Program-made: the position numbers and the translations under genes
Shown here: positions 45,473 to 53,627 of the stretch, piece by piece
Layout: each line of letters starts with the position of its first letter
Numbering within the stretch: the first letter of the stretch is position 1
DNA from: an uncultured Blautia sp.
GTDB lineage: Bacteria; Bacillota; Clostridia; Lachnospirales; Lachnospiraceae
Length of the DNA stretch: 64,000 nucleotides
Direction: 5' to 3'
Assembly: GCA_934408705.1 (NCBI GenBank)
Contig: CAKRVL010000002.1
Location: 1-64,000 of the forward strand
Notes under the pieces: generated by a model
Database searches by the model: none
Seen by the model: only the letters and a program-made list of their open reading frames with translations
What the model was told of the DNA's origin: nothing

Positions 45473-45775
45473 ATGGTAAAACATATGGTAATGTGGTCAT
45501 TTAAAAGTGAGATTCCTAATGAAAAGAAACCAGAATTGAAAGCACAGATCAAAGAACACTTAGAGGGACTTGTAGGCGTTGTTCCAGGTCTTCTGAAGGC
45601 TGAGGTTGTAACTGAACTTCTCCCTTCCAGTACCCGTGATTTATGTCTGATCACCGAGCTTGAAAATGCAGAGGCATTGGCTGCCTATGCTGTAAATCCT
45701 GATCATGTCCATGTTGCAGACACATACGTAAGACCAAATGTGTGCGATCGCGTAGCTATGGATTTTGAGATGTAA
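45473..45775 (+). CDS. Dabb domain (stress-responsive alpha/beta barrel) protein
   Basis: A 100-residue ferredoxin-like dimeric alpha/beta barrel protein. It begins MVKHMVMWSFKSE, the usual Dabb start with the central His, and contains LVGVVPGLLKAEV and PDHVHVADTYVRP. Function of the bacterial single-domain proteins is not settled. The ATG at 45473 follows AAGGAGAT by 7 bases; an in-frame ATG at 45455 overlaps that site. rlmH follows 18 bases later. Confidence 0.85.
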   Translation: MVKHMVMWSFKSEIPNEKKPELKAQIKEHLEGLVGVVPGLLKAEVVTELLPSSTRDLCLITELENAEALAAYAVNPDHVHVADTYVRPNVCDRVAMDFEM

Positions 45776-45793
45776 TGGAGTCAAGAATACTAA

Positions 45794-46273
45794 ATGGAAA
45801 TTCGTATTATCACAGTTGGTAAAATAAAAGAAAAGTATTTAAATGATGGAATAGCAGAGTATTCCAAGCGTCTTGGACGTTATTGTAAGTTGAATTTTAT
45901 CCAGGTTCCAGATGAGAAGACTCCGGATAAAGCTTCTGATGCGCTGAACCGTCAGATTAAGGAAACTGAAGGAAACAGGCTACTTAGCCATATCCGCGAT
46001 ACAGATTACGTGATTGCACTTGCTATAGAGGGCAAAATGTTGGATTCAGTGGAACTGTCTGATATGATTGCCAGACTAGGAGTCCAGGGAAAGAGTAGTA
46101 TCGCCTTTGTGATCGGAGGATCACTTGGGCTTTCAGATGCTGTCCTGAAACGGGCAGATTACAAGCTCAGCTTTTCTAAGATGACCTTCCCTCATCAGCT
46201 TATGCAGATGATTTTGCTGGAACAGATTTACAGGGGATATCGAATCATGAATCATGAGCCATATCATAAGTGA
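45794..46273 (+). CDS. rlmH: 23S rRNA (pseudouridine-1915-N3) methyltransferase RlmH
   Basis: A 159-residue SPOUT methyltransferase. It starts with [14 protein letters not shown] and has the SAM-binding knot [24 protein letters not shown] and the C-terminal [30 protein letters not shown]. It modifies the ribosomal decoding-bridge helix 69. GGAG lies 15 bases upstream. Length and motifs are those of the family. Confidence 0.96.
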   Translation: MEIRIITVGKIKEKYLNDGIAEYSKRLGRYCKLNFIQVPDEKTPDKASDALNRQIKETEGNRLLSHIRDTDYVIALAIEGKMLDSVELSDMIARLGVQGKSSIAFVIGGSLGLSDAVLKRADYKLSFSKMTFPHQLMQMILLEQIYRGYRIMNHEPYHK

Positions 46274-46327
46274 TACCAAGGGTGCTTTTCCCCTTAACTC
46301 GAACAAAACAGACATGTGAGGAATGAA

Positions 46328-47269
46328 ATGAAAGACTATATGGCACCTATGGAGGGTGTGACAAACTTTGTATACCGCCGGGCTTATCATCGATTTTATC
46401 ATCCCATGGATAAATATTTCACCCCGTTTATTTCTGCCAAGCCGAAGAAGAACCTGAGCTTCCAGGAAATTTGCGAGGTGTCACCGGAGCGGAATGAGGG
46501 AATGTACGTGGTTCCCCAGATCCTGACCTGCAATGCAGATGATTTTATCCGTACTGCCCAGCTTTTGAAAGATGATTACGGACATCAGGAAGTGAACCTG
46601 AATCTTGGTTGTCCTTCTGGAACAGTTACAGCTAAGGGAAAGGGTGCCGGATTTCTGGCAGAGCCCCAGAAACTGGATCAGTTCCTGAGTCAGATTTTTA
46701 CGAAACTTGATATGAAAATTTCCATAAAGACCAGAATTGGAACTCACTATGAAGAAGACTGGGAGTATCTGCTGGACATTTATGAGAAATATCCCATTCA
46801 CGAACTGATCATCCACCCAAGAATTCAGACAGATATGTATCGCGGAGTGCCGCGGCTTGGAGCTTATGAGAAGGCTGTAAACCGCCTGAAAATGCCCCTT
46901 TGCTATAATGGCAATCTGTTCTCTATAGCTGATTATAAACGGATTACAGAGCATTTTCCAGACGCTTGCTGCTTCATGTATGGAAGAGGGCTGATCACAA
47001 ACCCAGGTCTGGTAACTGAAATACGGGAAGGCATTCGTCCGGATAAAAAGACATTAAGAGAATTCCATGACTGTCTTTTCGACGAGTATCGGGAACTTCT
47101 TTCCGGCGAGCGGAATGTGCTGTTCCGTATGAAAGAGTTATGGAGCTATATGGCAGTTAATTTTACAAACTACGAGAAATACGCCAAAAAGATCAAGAAA
47201 TCCCAGCATCTGCCAGAGTATTTGTCTGTAGTATCCAACCTGTTTGCAGAGCAGGATTTGGTAGATTAA
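46328..47269 (+). CDS. tRNA-dihydrouridine synthase
   Basis: A 313-residue FMN enzyme that reduces uridines in tRNA D loops. It begins MAPMEGVTNFVYRRAY after a short lead, with the catalytic Cys in NLNLGCPSGTVTAKGKGAGFL and the FMN-binding GNLFSIADYKRI and MYGRGLITNPGL segments. It belongs to the DusC-like short group by its wording, though the exact specificity cannot be assigned. The ATG at 46328 follows GAGG; a GTG at 46316 is less likely. Confidence 0.92.
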   Translation: MKDYMAPMEGVTNFVYRRAYHRFYHPMDKYFTPFISAKPKKNLSFQEICEVSPERNEGMYVVPQILTCNADDFIRTAQLLKDDYGHQEVNLNLGCPSGTVTAKGKGAGFLAEPQKLDQFLSQIFTKLDMKISIKTRIGTHYEEDWEYLLDIYEKYPIHELIIHPRIQTDMYRGVPRLGAYEKAVNRLKMPLCYNGNLFSIADYKRITEHFPDACCFMYGRGLITNPGLVTEIREGIRPDKKTLREFHDCLFDEYRELLSGERNVLFRMKELWSYMAVNFTNYEKYAKKIKKSQHLPEYLSVVSNLFAEQDLVD

Positions 47270-47285
47270 TTGAAAGAGGAATAAC

Positions 47286-47825
47286 ATGTTAGATATAAGT
47301 CGTTTTGAAGAATTTATCTCTCAGTATCCTATTTACGAATATCGTCTTCTGGATACTGCTGAAATAGAAGTGCAGGAGCGTGTGCGCACCATCTGCAAAC
47401 AGGAGTGCGAGCGCTATGGTACCACCTGGGCCTGTCCTCCGGCTGTAGGCAGTCTGGAAGAATGTGGAAAGCGGATACACAGTTTCCCAAACGGAATTCT
47501 TTTCTCCAGTGTGGCAGAAGTTTCTGATCTGATGAACATGGAAGAAATGCTTGCCACCAGAGATGCTCATGAGGAGCTGACTACAGAAGTAGCCGGATTT
47601 CTGAAAAAAGAGGGCTTCGAGACACTCACCCTGTCCACGGAATCCTGCAATCTCTGCGAACACTGTGCCTATTTAGAAGGAAAACCCTGTCGTTTTCCAG
47701 AGAAAATGCATCCCTGCCTGGAGAGTCACGGCGTTGTGGTCAATGAGCTGGTAGAGCGCCATTCCATGGAATACAATCTTGGCGGAAACACCATCCTGTG
47801 GTTTTCTCTGGTACTTTTTCGCTGA
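47286..47825 (+). CDS. DUF2284 domain cysteine-rich metal-binding protein
   Basis: A 179-residue protein with two Cys groups: CKQECERYGTTWACPPAVG (about 38-56) and CNLCEHCAYLEGKPC (about 121-135), followed by HPCLESHGVVV. This is the pattern of DUF2284 proteins, thought to bind a metal or iron-sulfur cluster; no function is established. It starts 16 bases after the dus gene behind AAAGAGGAA and is probably cotranscribed with it. Confidence 0.82.
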   Translation: MLDISRFEEFISQYPIYEYRLLDTAEIEVQERVRTICKQECERYGTTWACPPAVGSLEECGKRIHSFPNGILFSSVAEVSDLMNMEEMLATRDAHEELTTEVAGFLKKEGFETLTLSTESCNLCEHCAYLEGKPCRFPEKMHPCLESHGVVVNELVERHSMEYNLGGNTILWFSLVLFR

Positions 47826-47912
47826 TAAAAAGGAAAATCATTGGCTCAAAAGATCATGGCTGCAAGAAGCAAAGGCAAAACCTGAATATTATAGATGAAT
47901 AATAAAGAATGA

Positions 47913-47962
47913 AAAGAAAACTTTCCGCATAAGTTAGAAATAAAGGCCGGGAGGTTTTCTTT
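47913..47962 (+). promoter_or_regulatory. Hairpin that encloses the yqfC ribosome binding site
   Basis: AAAGAAAACTTTCCG (47913-47927) pairs with CGGGAGGTTTTCTTT (47948-47962): 15 pairs, two of them G-U, with a 20-base loop. GGGAGG, the yqfC ribosome binding site, is fully paired and the stem ends at the base before the ATG. A CATAAGTT box at 47928-47935 in the loop, with GAATGAA 14 bases upstream, weakly resembles a mother-cell sporulation promoter. Confidence 0.65.
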
Positions 47963-48229
47963 ATGTCTGTATCAGAGCGTATTTTTACAGCGATGGAACT
48001 TCCAGGTGACCTGACCTGTAAAGCCCCTATCATTACGATAATAGGTCCTGCGCAGGTGCTGATTGAAAATTATAAAAATATCCTGTCGTACAAAAGCGAT
48101 CAGTTGATTGTAATCACCTGCCAGGGGCGTGTGATTCTTCGGGGTAAAAATCTGGAAATAGCCCGTTACACTGCCCTGGAAATGGAAGTAAAGGGGAAAA
48201 TTACGGCAGTGCTGCTAGAACATTTTTGA
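47963..48229 (+). CDS. yqfC: Sporulation protein YqfC (YabP/YqfC family)
   Basis: 88 residues, the usual family size, beginning MSVSERIFTAMELPGDLTCKAPIITIIG and containing the VLIENYKNILSYKSDQLIVIT core. Function is not known in detail; in Bacillus it is expressed in the mother cell together with yqfD. The order yqfC, yqfD, phoH, ybeY is conserved with Bacillus. Its translation start lies directly behind a stable hairpin. Confidence 0.9.
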   Translation: MSVSERIFTAMELPGDLTCKAPIITIIGPAQVLIENYKNILSYKSDQLIVITCQGRVILRGKNLEIARYTALEMEVKGKITAVLLEHF

Positions 48230-48290
48230 AAATCATTCCCAGATTTCCAAAAACAGTGTCAAATCAGATATTAATGGAGGCGTAATCGGA

Positions 48291-49475
48291 ATGAATGGTC
48301 CCGAAAAGATGCTTCATGGATTTTTAAAAATCAGTGTATCCGGAAATCAGCTGGAACGCTTCTTAAATCTTTGCCACGCCAGAACAATCCCCTTAGAAAA
48401 AATATGTTATCAATCAGAAAATAGAATCACTGCGCACATCTCCATAATGGATTTCCTACGCCTTACCCCAATACATAGAAAAACCTTAGTCCACATTCAC
48501 ATCCTGGAAAAAAGAGGCCTTCCCTTCTTGCTATACAAAAGCAGAAAACGCAAATGCTTTATCACAGGCATTCTTCTTTGCTTCTCCCTGTTATTCTGGC
48601 TCTCCGGTCACATCTGGAATATTCATATCGATGGAAATGTGAAAAATTCAACTCCGCAGCTTCTGGAATTCCTGGATCAGCAGGGAATCATTCATGGAAT
48701 CAGCCGGAATAAAGTAAACTGCGCCCAGATTGCAGCTCTTCTCAGACAAAACTATCCCGATATTACCTTCGTCTCTGCCAGAGTCCGGGGAACATGTCTT
48801 CTTCTGACTATCCAGGAAGAAGCGCTTACGGAAGACCTTCAGAAAACTCAATTCCCATGTGATCTGGTATCAAACCTGGATGGTGAAATTGTGAATATGG
48901 TTATAAGAAATGGTACTCCTCAGGTAAAAACAGGAGATATTTGCAAACAAAATGATATTCTTGTGTCAGGTGAAGTGCAAATAATGAATGACAGTCAGGA
49001 GCTTGTACGCACAGAATATGTTGCTGCTGACGCAGACATCTATGTACGCCACCAGATTGCATACTATCAGGAAATTCCTCTTGCCTGCAAGAAAAAAGTT
49101 CAAACAGGCAATTCAAAAACCAGCTGGTACCTCCATGTAGGAAACCTGATTCTGGGAGCAGACACAAAAGAAGAGCTTCAGTATCTTACTTCCGTAGAAG
49201 AAATCCCCTGGAAACTAACAGAAAACTATGTCCTTCCTATTTCTCTTGGAAAGATTACCAGGACACCATACGAAATCCAGAACGCAGTTTATACGAAGAA
49301 AGAAGCAGAAGAAAAACTGGTTACACAGTTAAAACTATATGAAAAAAATCTACTGGAAAAAGGAGCCCAAATTGAAGCCTGCAGCCTGTCTACAACAATG
49401 GAAGAAACTGGATGTGTTATGAAAGGAAGCTTAACTCTGGTAGAAAAGTGTGGGATCAAAAGACCGCTGCAATAA
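48291..49475 (+). CDS. yqfD: Sporulation protein YqfD
   Basis: 394 residues with one membrane helix (about 83-103, CFITGILLCFSLLFWLSGHIW) after a cytoplasmic N-terminal part, then a POTRA-like extracytoplasmic region (IHIDGNVKNSTPQLLEFL) and a C-terminal domain. It matches YqfD of endospore formers, a mother-cell membrane protein of unclear role. Codon use differs from its neighbours: more ATC, CTC, CCC and AAA, giving a C- and A-rich sense strand. It follows yqfC after 61 bases with GGAGG upstream. Confidence 0.9.
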   Translation: MNGPEKMLHGFLKISVSGNQLERFLNLCHARTIPLEKICYQSENRITAHISIMDFLRLTPIHRKTLVHIHILEKRGLPFLLYKSRKRKCFITGILLCFSLLFWLSGHIWNIHIDGNVKNSTPQLLEFLDQQGIIHGISRNKVNCAQIAALLRQNYPDITFVSARVRGTCLLLTIQEEALTEDLQKTQFPCDLVSNLDGEIVNMVIRNGTPQVKTGDICKQNDILVSGEVQIMNDSQELVRTEYVAADADIYVRHQIAYYQEIPLACKKKVQTGNSKTSWYLHVGNLILGADTKEELQYLTSVEEIPWKLTENYVLPISLGKITRTPYEIQNAVYTKKEAEEKLVTQLKLYEKNLLEKGAQIEACSLSTTMEETGCVMKGSLTLVEKCGIKRPLQ

Positions 49476-49478
49476 AAG

Positions 49479-49537
49479 TTGAAATTTTGTATACTTTTTA
49501 TATAAAAGTTGAAAAACTATCTTTAGAGTGGTATACT
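49479..49537 (+). promoter_or_regulatory. Tandem sigma-A promoters of phoH
   Basis: P1: TTGAAA 49479-49484, 16 bases, TATAAA 49501-49506. P2: TTGAAA 49509-49514, 17 bases, TATACT 49532-49537. The two are partly duplicated: AAAAGTTGAAA occurs at 49475-49485 and 49505-49515, GTATACTTTT at 49490-49499 and 49531-49540. Confidence 0.68.
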
Positions 49538-49580
49538 TTTACCTGGATACTTTTGAAGAGATACAAGGAGGAGCAGTTTT

Positions 49581-50600
49581 TTGAAATCCGCGAATATAGA
49601 GATTGACTCATTAGATATTTTACAGGAGCTTTTTGGAATCAACGATAAGCTGATCAAGGTGATTGAGAATCGTCTGGGCGTATCCATTACCCAGAGAAAT
49701 TCCTGGATTACCGTAAGCGGGACCAACGACGGCAGGATCCATTCAGCTGTGAAGATTATTGAAGCTATGCAGGAGGCTCTTGGAAAACAGCAGCAGCTTT
49801 CCGTGGATATGATACATCGTTTTCTGGATGAGACAGAGGATGAGGATGAAACAGAGGAGAATATTGCAGACAGTACCCGCAGAGTACTTGGAGATGCAGT
49901 AACTCTTAACTATAAGAATATTCCTATTCGTACCAAAACTATCGGGCAGAAGAACTACATTAATGCCTTGAAGAATAACACCGTTACCATCTGTATTGGT
50001 CCTGCCGGTACAGGTAAGACATATCTGGCAGTTGCCTATGCCGCAGAACTGTACAGGAATGATGAGATTGAGAGAATCATTCTCAGCCGCCCGGCTATTG
50101 AGGCAGGGGAGAAGCTTGGTTTCCTACCGGGAGATTTACAGGAGAAGGTTGATCCCTATCTGAAGCCGCTTTACGATGCGCTAAATGATGTGTTCGGGCC
50201 GGATCAGGCTGCGAAGCTAAGAGAACGGGGAATCATTGAGGTTGCACCTCTTGCATATATGAGAGGCCGTACCTTGAATAACAGTATGATCATCATTGAC
50301 GAGAGCCAGAATGCCACACTGCCTATTCTGAAGATGGCACTTACCCGTATTGGAGCAGGCTCTAAGATGATACTTACCGGCGATGTAACGCAGATAGACC
50401 TTTCTAAGGAGACGGATTCCGGACTTCAGAAATGTGCTTCTATTTTAAAGAATGTAGATGATATTGCCACTATTTCTCTTACGAACCGGGATGTTGTCCG
50501 CTGTAAGATCGTTAAGGATATTGTTAAGGCTTTTGAGAAAGAGGAAGCGAAGGCACAGGAGAAGAGTCAGAAGCGGGCAGCTCGCCGGACAAGCCGGTGA
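49581..50600 (+). CDS. phoH: PhoH family ATPase (PhoH-like, YqfE-type)
   Basis: A 339-residue protein with an N-terminal KH-like region (about 15-70) and a P-loop ATPase domain: CIGPAGTGKTYLAV (about 134-147), SRPAIEAGEKLGFLPGDLQEKVDPYL, MIIIDESQNATLPILKMAL and LTGDVTQIDL. The family is linked to RNA metabolism and phosphate stress, without a firm activity. The start is TTG at 49581 behind AGGAGGAG (8 bases); no ATG is in a suitable place. The next conserved gene of the Bacillus order, yqfF, is missing and ybeY follows. Confidence 0.93.
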   Translation: MKSANIEIDSLDILQELFGINDKLIKVIENRLGVSITQRNSWITVSGTNDGRIHSAVKIIEAMQEALGKQQQLSVDMIHRFLDETEDEDETEENIADSTRRVLGDAVTLNYKNIPIRTKTIGQKNYINALKNNTVTICIGPAGTGKTYLAVAYAAELYRNDEIERIILSRPAIEAGEKLGFLPGDLQEKVDPYLKPLYDALNDVFGPDQAAKLRERGIIEVAPLAYMRGRTLNNSMIIIDESQNATLPILKMALTRIGAGSKMILTGDVTQIDLSKETDSGLQKCASILKNVDDIATISLTNRDVVRCKIVKDIVKAFEKEEAKAQEKSQKRAARRTSR

Positions 50601-50689
50601 CATGGATGACAATTCCAATTGAAACCCAGAAAAAATGTGAATTTTACAGAATAATTCAAATAAAATAGTAAAATTAAACAAATGGTATC

Positions 50690-50709
50690 GCCTGTTTGAG
50701 AAATCAGGC
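50690..50709 (+). other. Hairpin upstream of ybeY
   Basis: GCCTG-TTT pairs with AAA-T-CAGGC (one bulged T) in the 134-base phoH-ybeY gap. No T tract follows. The rest of the gap is AT-rich and shows no clear promoter. Confidence 0.4.
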
Positions 50710-50734
50710 TGATGTCATACAGGAGGAATGAGTT

Positions 50735-51232
50735 TTGGTAACAATAGAATATGAATGCGAGACAGATTTTGACATGGGACTTGACTGTCCGGCTCTTGCA
50801 AAGATGGTTGCAGAGAAGGTGCTTGACATGGAGAAATGTCCATGGGATGCACAGGTAAATCTGGTTCTCACAGATAATGAAGAGATTAAAAGGGTAAATA
50901 CAGAATTCCGTGGCATTGAGAGAGCTACCGATGTACTTTCTTTTCCAATGCTGCCTTTTGAGACACCGGCAGATTATTCTGTAGCAGAGGATGATGAGTC
51001 TTGCTTTGATCTTGACAGTGGCGAACTGCTTTTGGGAGACATTATGATCTCTGCGGAGCGCGCCGCAGCCCAGGCAGAGGAGTACGGACATAGTGTAAAA
51101 AGAGAATTCTGTTTCCTGGTGGCACATAGTATGCTGCACCTTCTGGGATACGATCATATGACACCGGAAGAAGCTTCTGACATGGAAGCGCGTCAGGCGA
51201 AAGCGCTGGATGAGCTTGGAATCACCCGCTAG
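50735..51232 (+). CDS. ybeY: Endoribonuclease YbeY (16S rRNA maturation)
   Basis: 165 residues. The zinc site is in HSMLHLLGYDHMTPEEASDME (about 130-150), matching HGxLHLxGYDH with Ser replacing the Gly after the first His. Further upstream is VNTEFRGIERATDVLSFPM, the family signature. YbeY takes part in 16S rRNA 3'-end processing and ribosome quality control. The start is TTG at 50735, 8 bases after AGGAGG; a nearby ATG at 50728 is out of frame. Confidence 0.94.
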   Translation: MVTIEYECETDFDMGLDCPALAKMVAEKVLDMEKCPWDAQVNLVLTDNEEIKRVNTEFRGIERATDVLSFPMLPFETPADYSVAEDDESCFDLDSGELLLGDIMISAERAAAQAEEYGHSVKREFCFLVAHSMLHLLGYDHMTPEEASDMEARQAKALDELGITR

Positions 51233-51247
51233 GTAGTTAATAACCCA

Positions 51248-51298
51248 CTAACTGAATCCATGCATATCCTGTTCAGTTAGAAGGTTAAATATATGCAT
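51248..51298 (+). promoter_or_regulatory. Possible pseudoknot directly before the DUF3048 gene ribosome binding site
   Basis: Two interleaved inverted repeats: CTAACTGAA (51248-51256) with TTCAGTTAG (51272-51280), and ATGCATAT (51260-51267) with ATATGCAT (51291-51298). The order A-B-A'-B' allows an H-type pseudoknot (loops of 3, 4 and 10 bases) or two mutually exclusive hairpins. The second stem ends 2 bases before AGGAGGAG at 51301. Confidence 0.45.
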
Positions 51299-51313
51299 TA
51301 AGGAGGAGAAGAC

Positions 51314-52327
51314 ATGAAGAAAAAATTATTTAAACTTCTCACAGGAATGTTGCTTTCCTGCACACTTGCAGGATCCACAGTAGCGGTACAGGCTGAGGAA
51401 GCCCCGGAGAATACCGTGAAGAGTTACCTTACCGGAGAGGATGTATCTGCCAGTATCGGCCGCAGACGTCCTATCGCAGTAATGCTTGGTAATGATACCA
51501 ATGGTGCTCCTCAGAGCGGAACTGAGAACGCAGGAGTGATCTATGAGGCACCGGTTGAGGGAAGTATTACCCGTCTTATGGCTATTATCGAGGACTATGA
51601 CAATATTCCCAGAATCGGATCTGTAAGAAGCTGCCGCGATTACTTCCTGTTTTATGCTAATGAGTACGATGCAATCTATTCTCATTACGGACAGGCTGTG
51701 TACGCACTTCAGTATCTGGATCAGCATCTGATCGATAATCTGAACGGACTTACAATGGGAAATGCTTACTATCGTAGCACAGACCGTGTGGCACCGCATA
51801 ATGCCTACACTGATTTTTCCCATCTTCAGGCAGGAATCCAGAGCCAGGGCTACAGCCAGGATTACAAAGAGGATTACACAGGTCATTTCCAGTTCGCACC
51901 GGAAGGAACTGAGACCACATTGGATAGAGGCGTTTCTGCAAATGTTGTAAAGCTTGACAATTTCGCTTACAATCATCCATGGTTTGAGTACAATGCTGAG
52001 ACTAAGGAATACAGCCGATTCCAGTATAATGCACCTCACATTGACCAGAATACCGGTAACCAGCTGACCTGTGAAAATATTATTTTACAGTATTCTAACT
52101 ATGTTCCATATGATCCTAATGGTTATCTGAACGTAGATACCCAGTCTGGTGGTGAAGGACTTTATATTACCAGAGGTAAGGCAATTGATATTCACTGGAC
52201 GAAGGATTCACAGTGGGGAATTACCCATTATTATGATTCCAATAATGAGGAAATCCAGTTAAATCCTGGAAAAACCTGGATTGCGATCGTTTTAAACGAT
52301 ACTGTTGATTCTGTATCTTTACAGTAA
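51314..52327 (+). CDS. DUF3048 domain protein, YerB-like, exported
   Basis: 337 residues with a signal peptide (about 1-27, ending VAVQAEE; no lipobox Cys, unlike Bacillus YerB). Domain signature: RRPIAVMLGNDTNGAPQSG and IYEAPVEGSITRLMAI (about 50-95), then SVRSCRDYFLFYANEYDAIYSHYGQ. Function is unknown; proteins of this family are extracytoplasmic. It has its own region of RNA structure upstream and a strong terminator downstream, so it may be regulated alone. Confidence 0.87.
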   Translation: MKKKLFKLLTGMLLSCTLAGSTVAVQAEEAPENTVKSYLTGEDVSASIGRRRPIAVMLGNDTNGAPQSGTENAGVIYEAPVEGSITRLMAIIEDYDNIPRIGSVRSCRDYFLFYANEYDAIYSHYGQAVYALQYLDQHLIDNLNGLTMGNAYYRSTDRVAPHNAYTDFSHLQAGIQSQGYSQDYKEDYTGHFQFAPEGTETTLDRGVSANVVKLDNFAYNHPWFEYNAETKEYSRFQYNAPHIDQNTGNQLTCENIILQYSNYVPYDPNGYLNVDTQSGGEGLYITRGKAIDIHWTKDSQWGITHYYDSNNEEIQLNPGKTWIAIVLNDTVDSVSLQ

Positions 52328-52350
52328 TCGAACAAAAGAATAAAGGTGGG

Positions 52351-52385
52351 AAGGGGACGCTGAATAATCAGACGTTCCCTTTTTT
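52351..52385 (+). terminator. Terminator after the DUF3048 gene
   Basis: AAGGGGACG-CTGA pairs with TCAG-A-CGTTCCCTT around an ATAA loop (one bulged A, one G-U), followed by TTTTT. Confidence 0.9.
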
Positions 52386-52441
52386 ACTCTTGTTAAAATG
52401 TGAAATTTTTTTGAAATTATAAAAGTGTTTTTCTGAAACCG

Positions 52442-52470
52442 TGGACGAATGGAAAAAAATGATGTAAGAT
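52442..52470 (+). promoter_or_regulatory. Probable promoter of the proline operon
   Basis: TGGACG at 52442-52447, a 17-base spacer and TAAGAT at 52465-52470, 38 bases before the proB start. Confidence 0.5.
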
Positions 52471-52507
52471 AGAAAACTGAAATATAATAACGGAGTTGAA
52501 AGACAAA

Positions 52508-53365
52508 ATGAACTATCGGGAAAGACTGAAAGATAAAAAACGTATTGTAATCAAGATAGGAAGTTCTTCACTTACTCATTCACAGACAGGTAAGCTGAAT
52601 CTCAGGAAACTGGAAATACTGGTAAGGGAGCTGGGAGACCTTCGCAATCAGGGAAAGGATGTAGTTCTGGTATCTTCCGGTGCTATTGCAGTTGGTGCAG
52701 CGGCTCTTGGATTTAAAGAGAAGCCTCAGTTGTCTCGTGAGAAGCAGGCCTGCGCAGCAGTCGGTCAGGCCAGACTGATGATGATCTATCAGAAGCTTTT
52801 TGGGGAATATAACCAGATGGCAGGTCAGATCCTGATGACTAAGAATACCATGGTAAACAATGCCAACCGTAAGAACGCAGAGAACACCTTTAATGAACTA
52901 TTATCCATGGGTGTGATTCCGATTGTTAACGAGAACGATTCTATTTCTACTTATGAGCTGCAGTCATTGGAGAAATTCGGGGACAATGATACCCTTTCAG
53001 CAGTAGTAGCTGCCTTGATTGGTGCAGATCTTTTGATCCTTATGTCAGACATTGATGGACTTTTTTCAGATGATCCAAACACCAATCCGGAGGCAAGATT
53101 TATTGATACAGTGGAGACTTTGGATGAGGAGCTTCTTGATATGGGGAAGGGTTCCACAGGCAGCAAGGTAGGAACCGGCGGAATGGCTACCAAGCTTACC
53201 GCAGCCAGAATTGCCACAGCAGCGGGTACAGATATGGTAATTGCCAATGGCGGAGATTTTCATAATATTCACCGCATCGTTGAAGGAGATGCCTGCGGTA
53301 CATTATTTGTAGGAAAAAAAGAGGAAGAATTTTTCCTTATAGATTATATAGAAAAATTGTTGTAA
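52508..53365 (+). CDS. proB: Glutamate 5-kinase
   Basis: Phosphorylates glutamate in the first step of proline synthesis. 285 residues holding only the amino acid kinase domain: IVIKIGSSSLTH at the start, VLVSSGAIAVGAAALG, and DNDTLSAVVAALIGADLLILMSDIDGLF. The C-terminal PUA domain of the 367-residue enterobacterial enzyme is absent. I start at the ATG at 52508 after CGGAG (12 bases), since the in-frame TTG at 52496 abuts that site. DUF896, cyclo-ligase and proA genes follow closely. Confidence 0.95.
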   Translation: MNYRERLKDKKRIVIKIGSSSLTHSQTGKLNLRKLEILVRELGDLRNQGKDVVLVSSGAIAVGAAALGFKEKPQLSREKQACAAVGQARLMMIYQKLFGEYNQMAGQILMTKNTMVNNANRKNAENTFNELLSMGVIPIVNENDSISTYELQSLEKFGDNDTLSAVVAALIGADLLILMSDIDGLFSDDPNTNPEARFIDTVETLDEELLDMGKGSTGSKVGTGGMATKLTAARIATAAGTDMVIANGGDFHNIHRIVEGDACGTLFVGKKEEEFFLIDYIEKLL

Positions 53366-53405
53366 AAAAGTATAGATTACACAGAAAGAATATAGGAGGA
53401 GTATT

Positions 53406-53627
53406 ATGGACAGTACAAAAATCGACAGAATCAACACACTTCATCATAAAGCACAGAGTGTAGGACTTACAGAGGAAGAAAAGATAGAGCAGGCAGAGCT
53501 TCGTAAGGAGTACATTGCGACGATTAAGATGAATCTTCGAAACCAGCTTGATAATATAGATGTGAAGGAAGCTGATGGCACGATCGTGAATCTTGGAGAA
53601 AAATATGGAAGAAAAGAAACTCATTAG
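53406..53627 (+). CDS. DUF896 family small protein (YnzC-like)
   Basis: 73 residues, helical and highly charged, with KIDRINTLHHKAQSVGLTEEEKIEQAELRKEYI (residues 5-37) as the family signature. Members are small cytoplasmic proteins of unknown function. AGGAGGAG precedes the ATG. Its 3' end overlaps the cyclo-ligase gene by 23 bases. Confidence 0.9.
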   Translation: MDSTKIDRINTLHHKAQSVGLTEEEKIEQAELRKEYIATIKMNLRNQLDNIDVKEADGTIVNLGEKYGRKETH

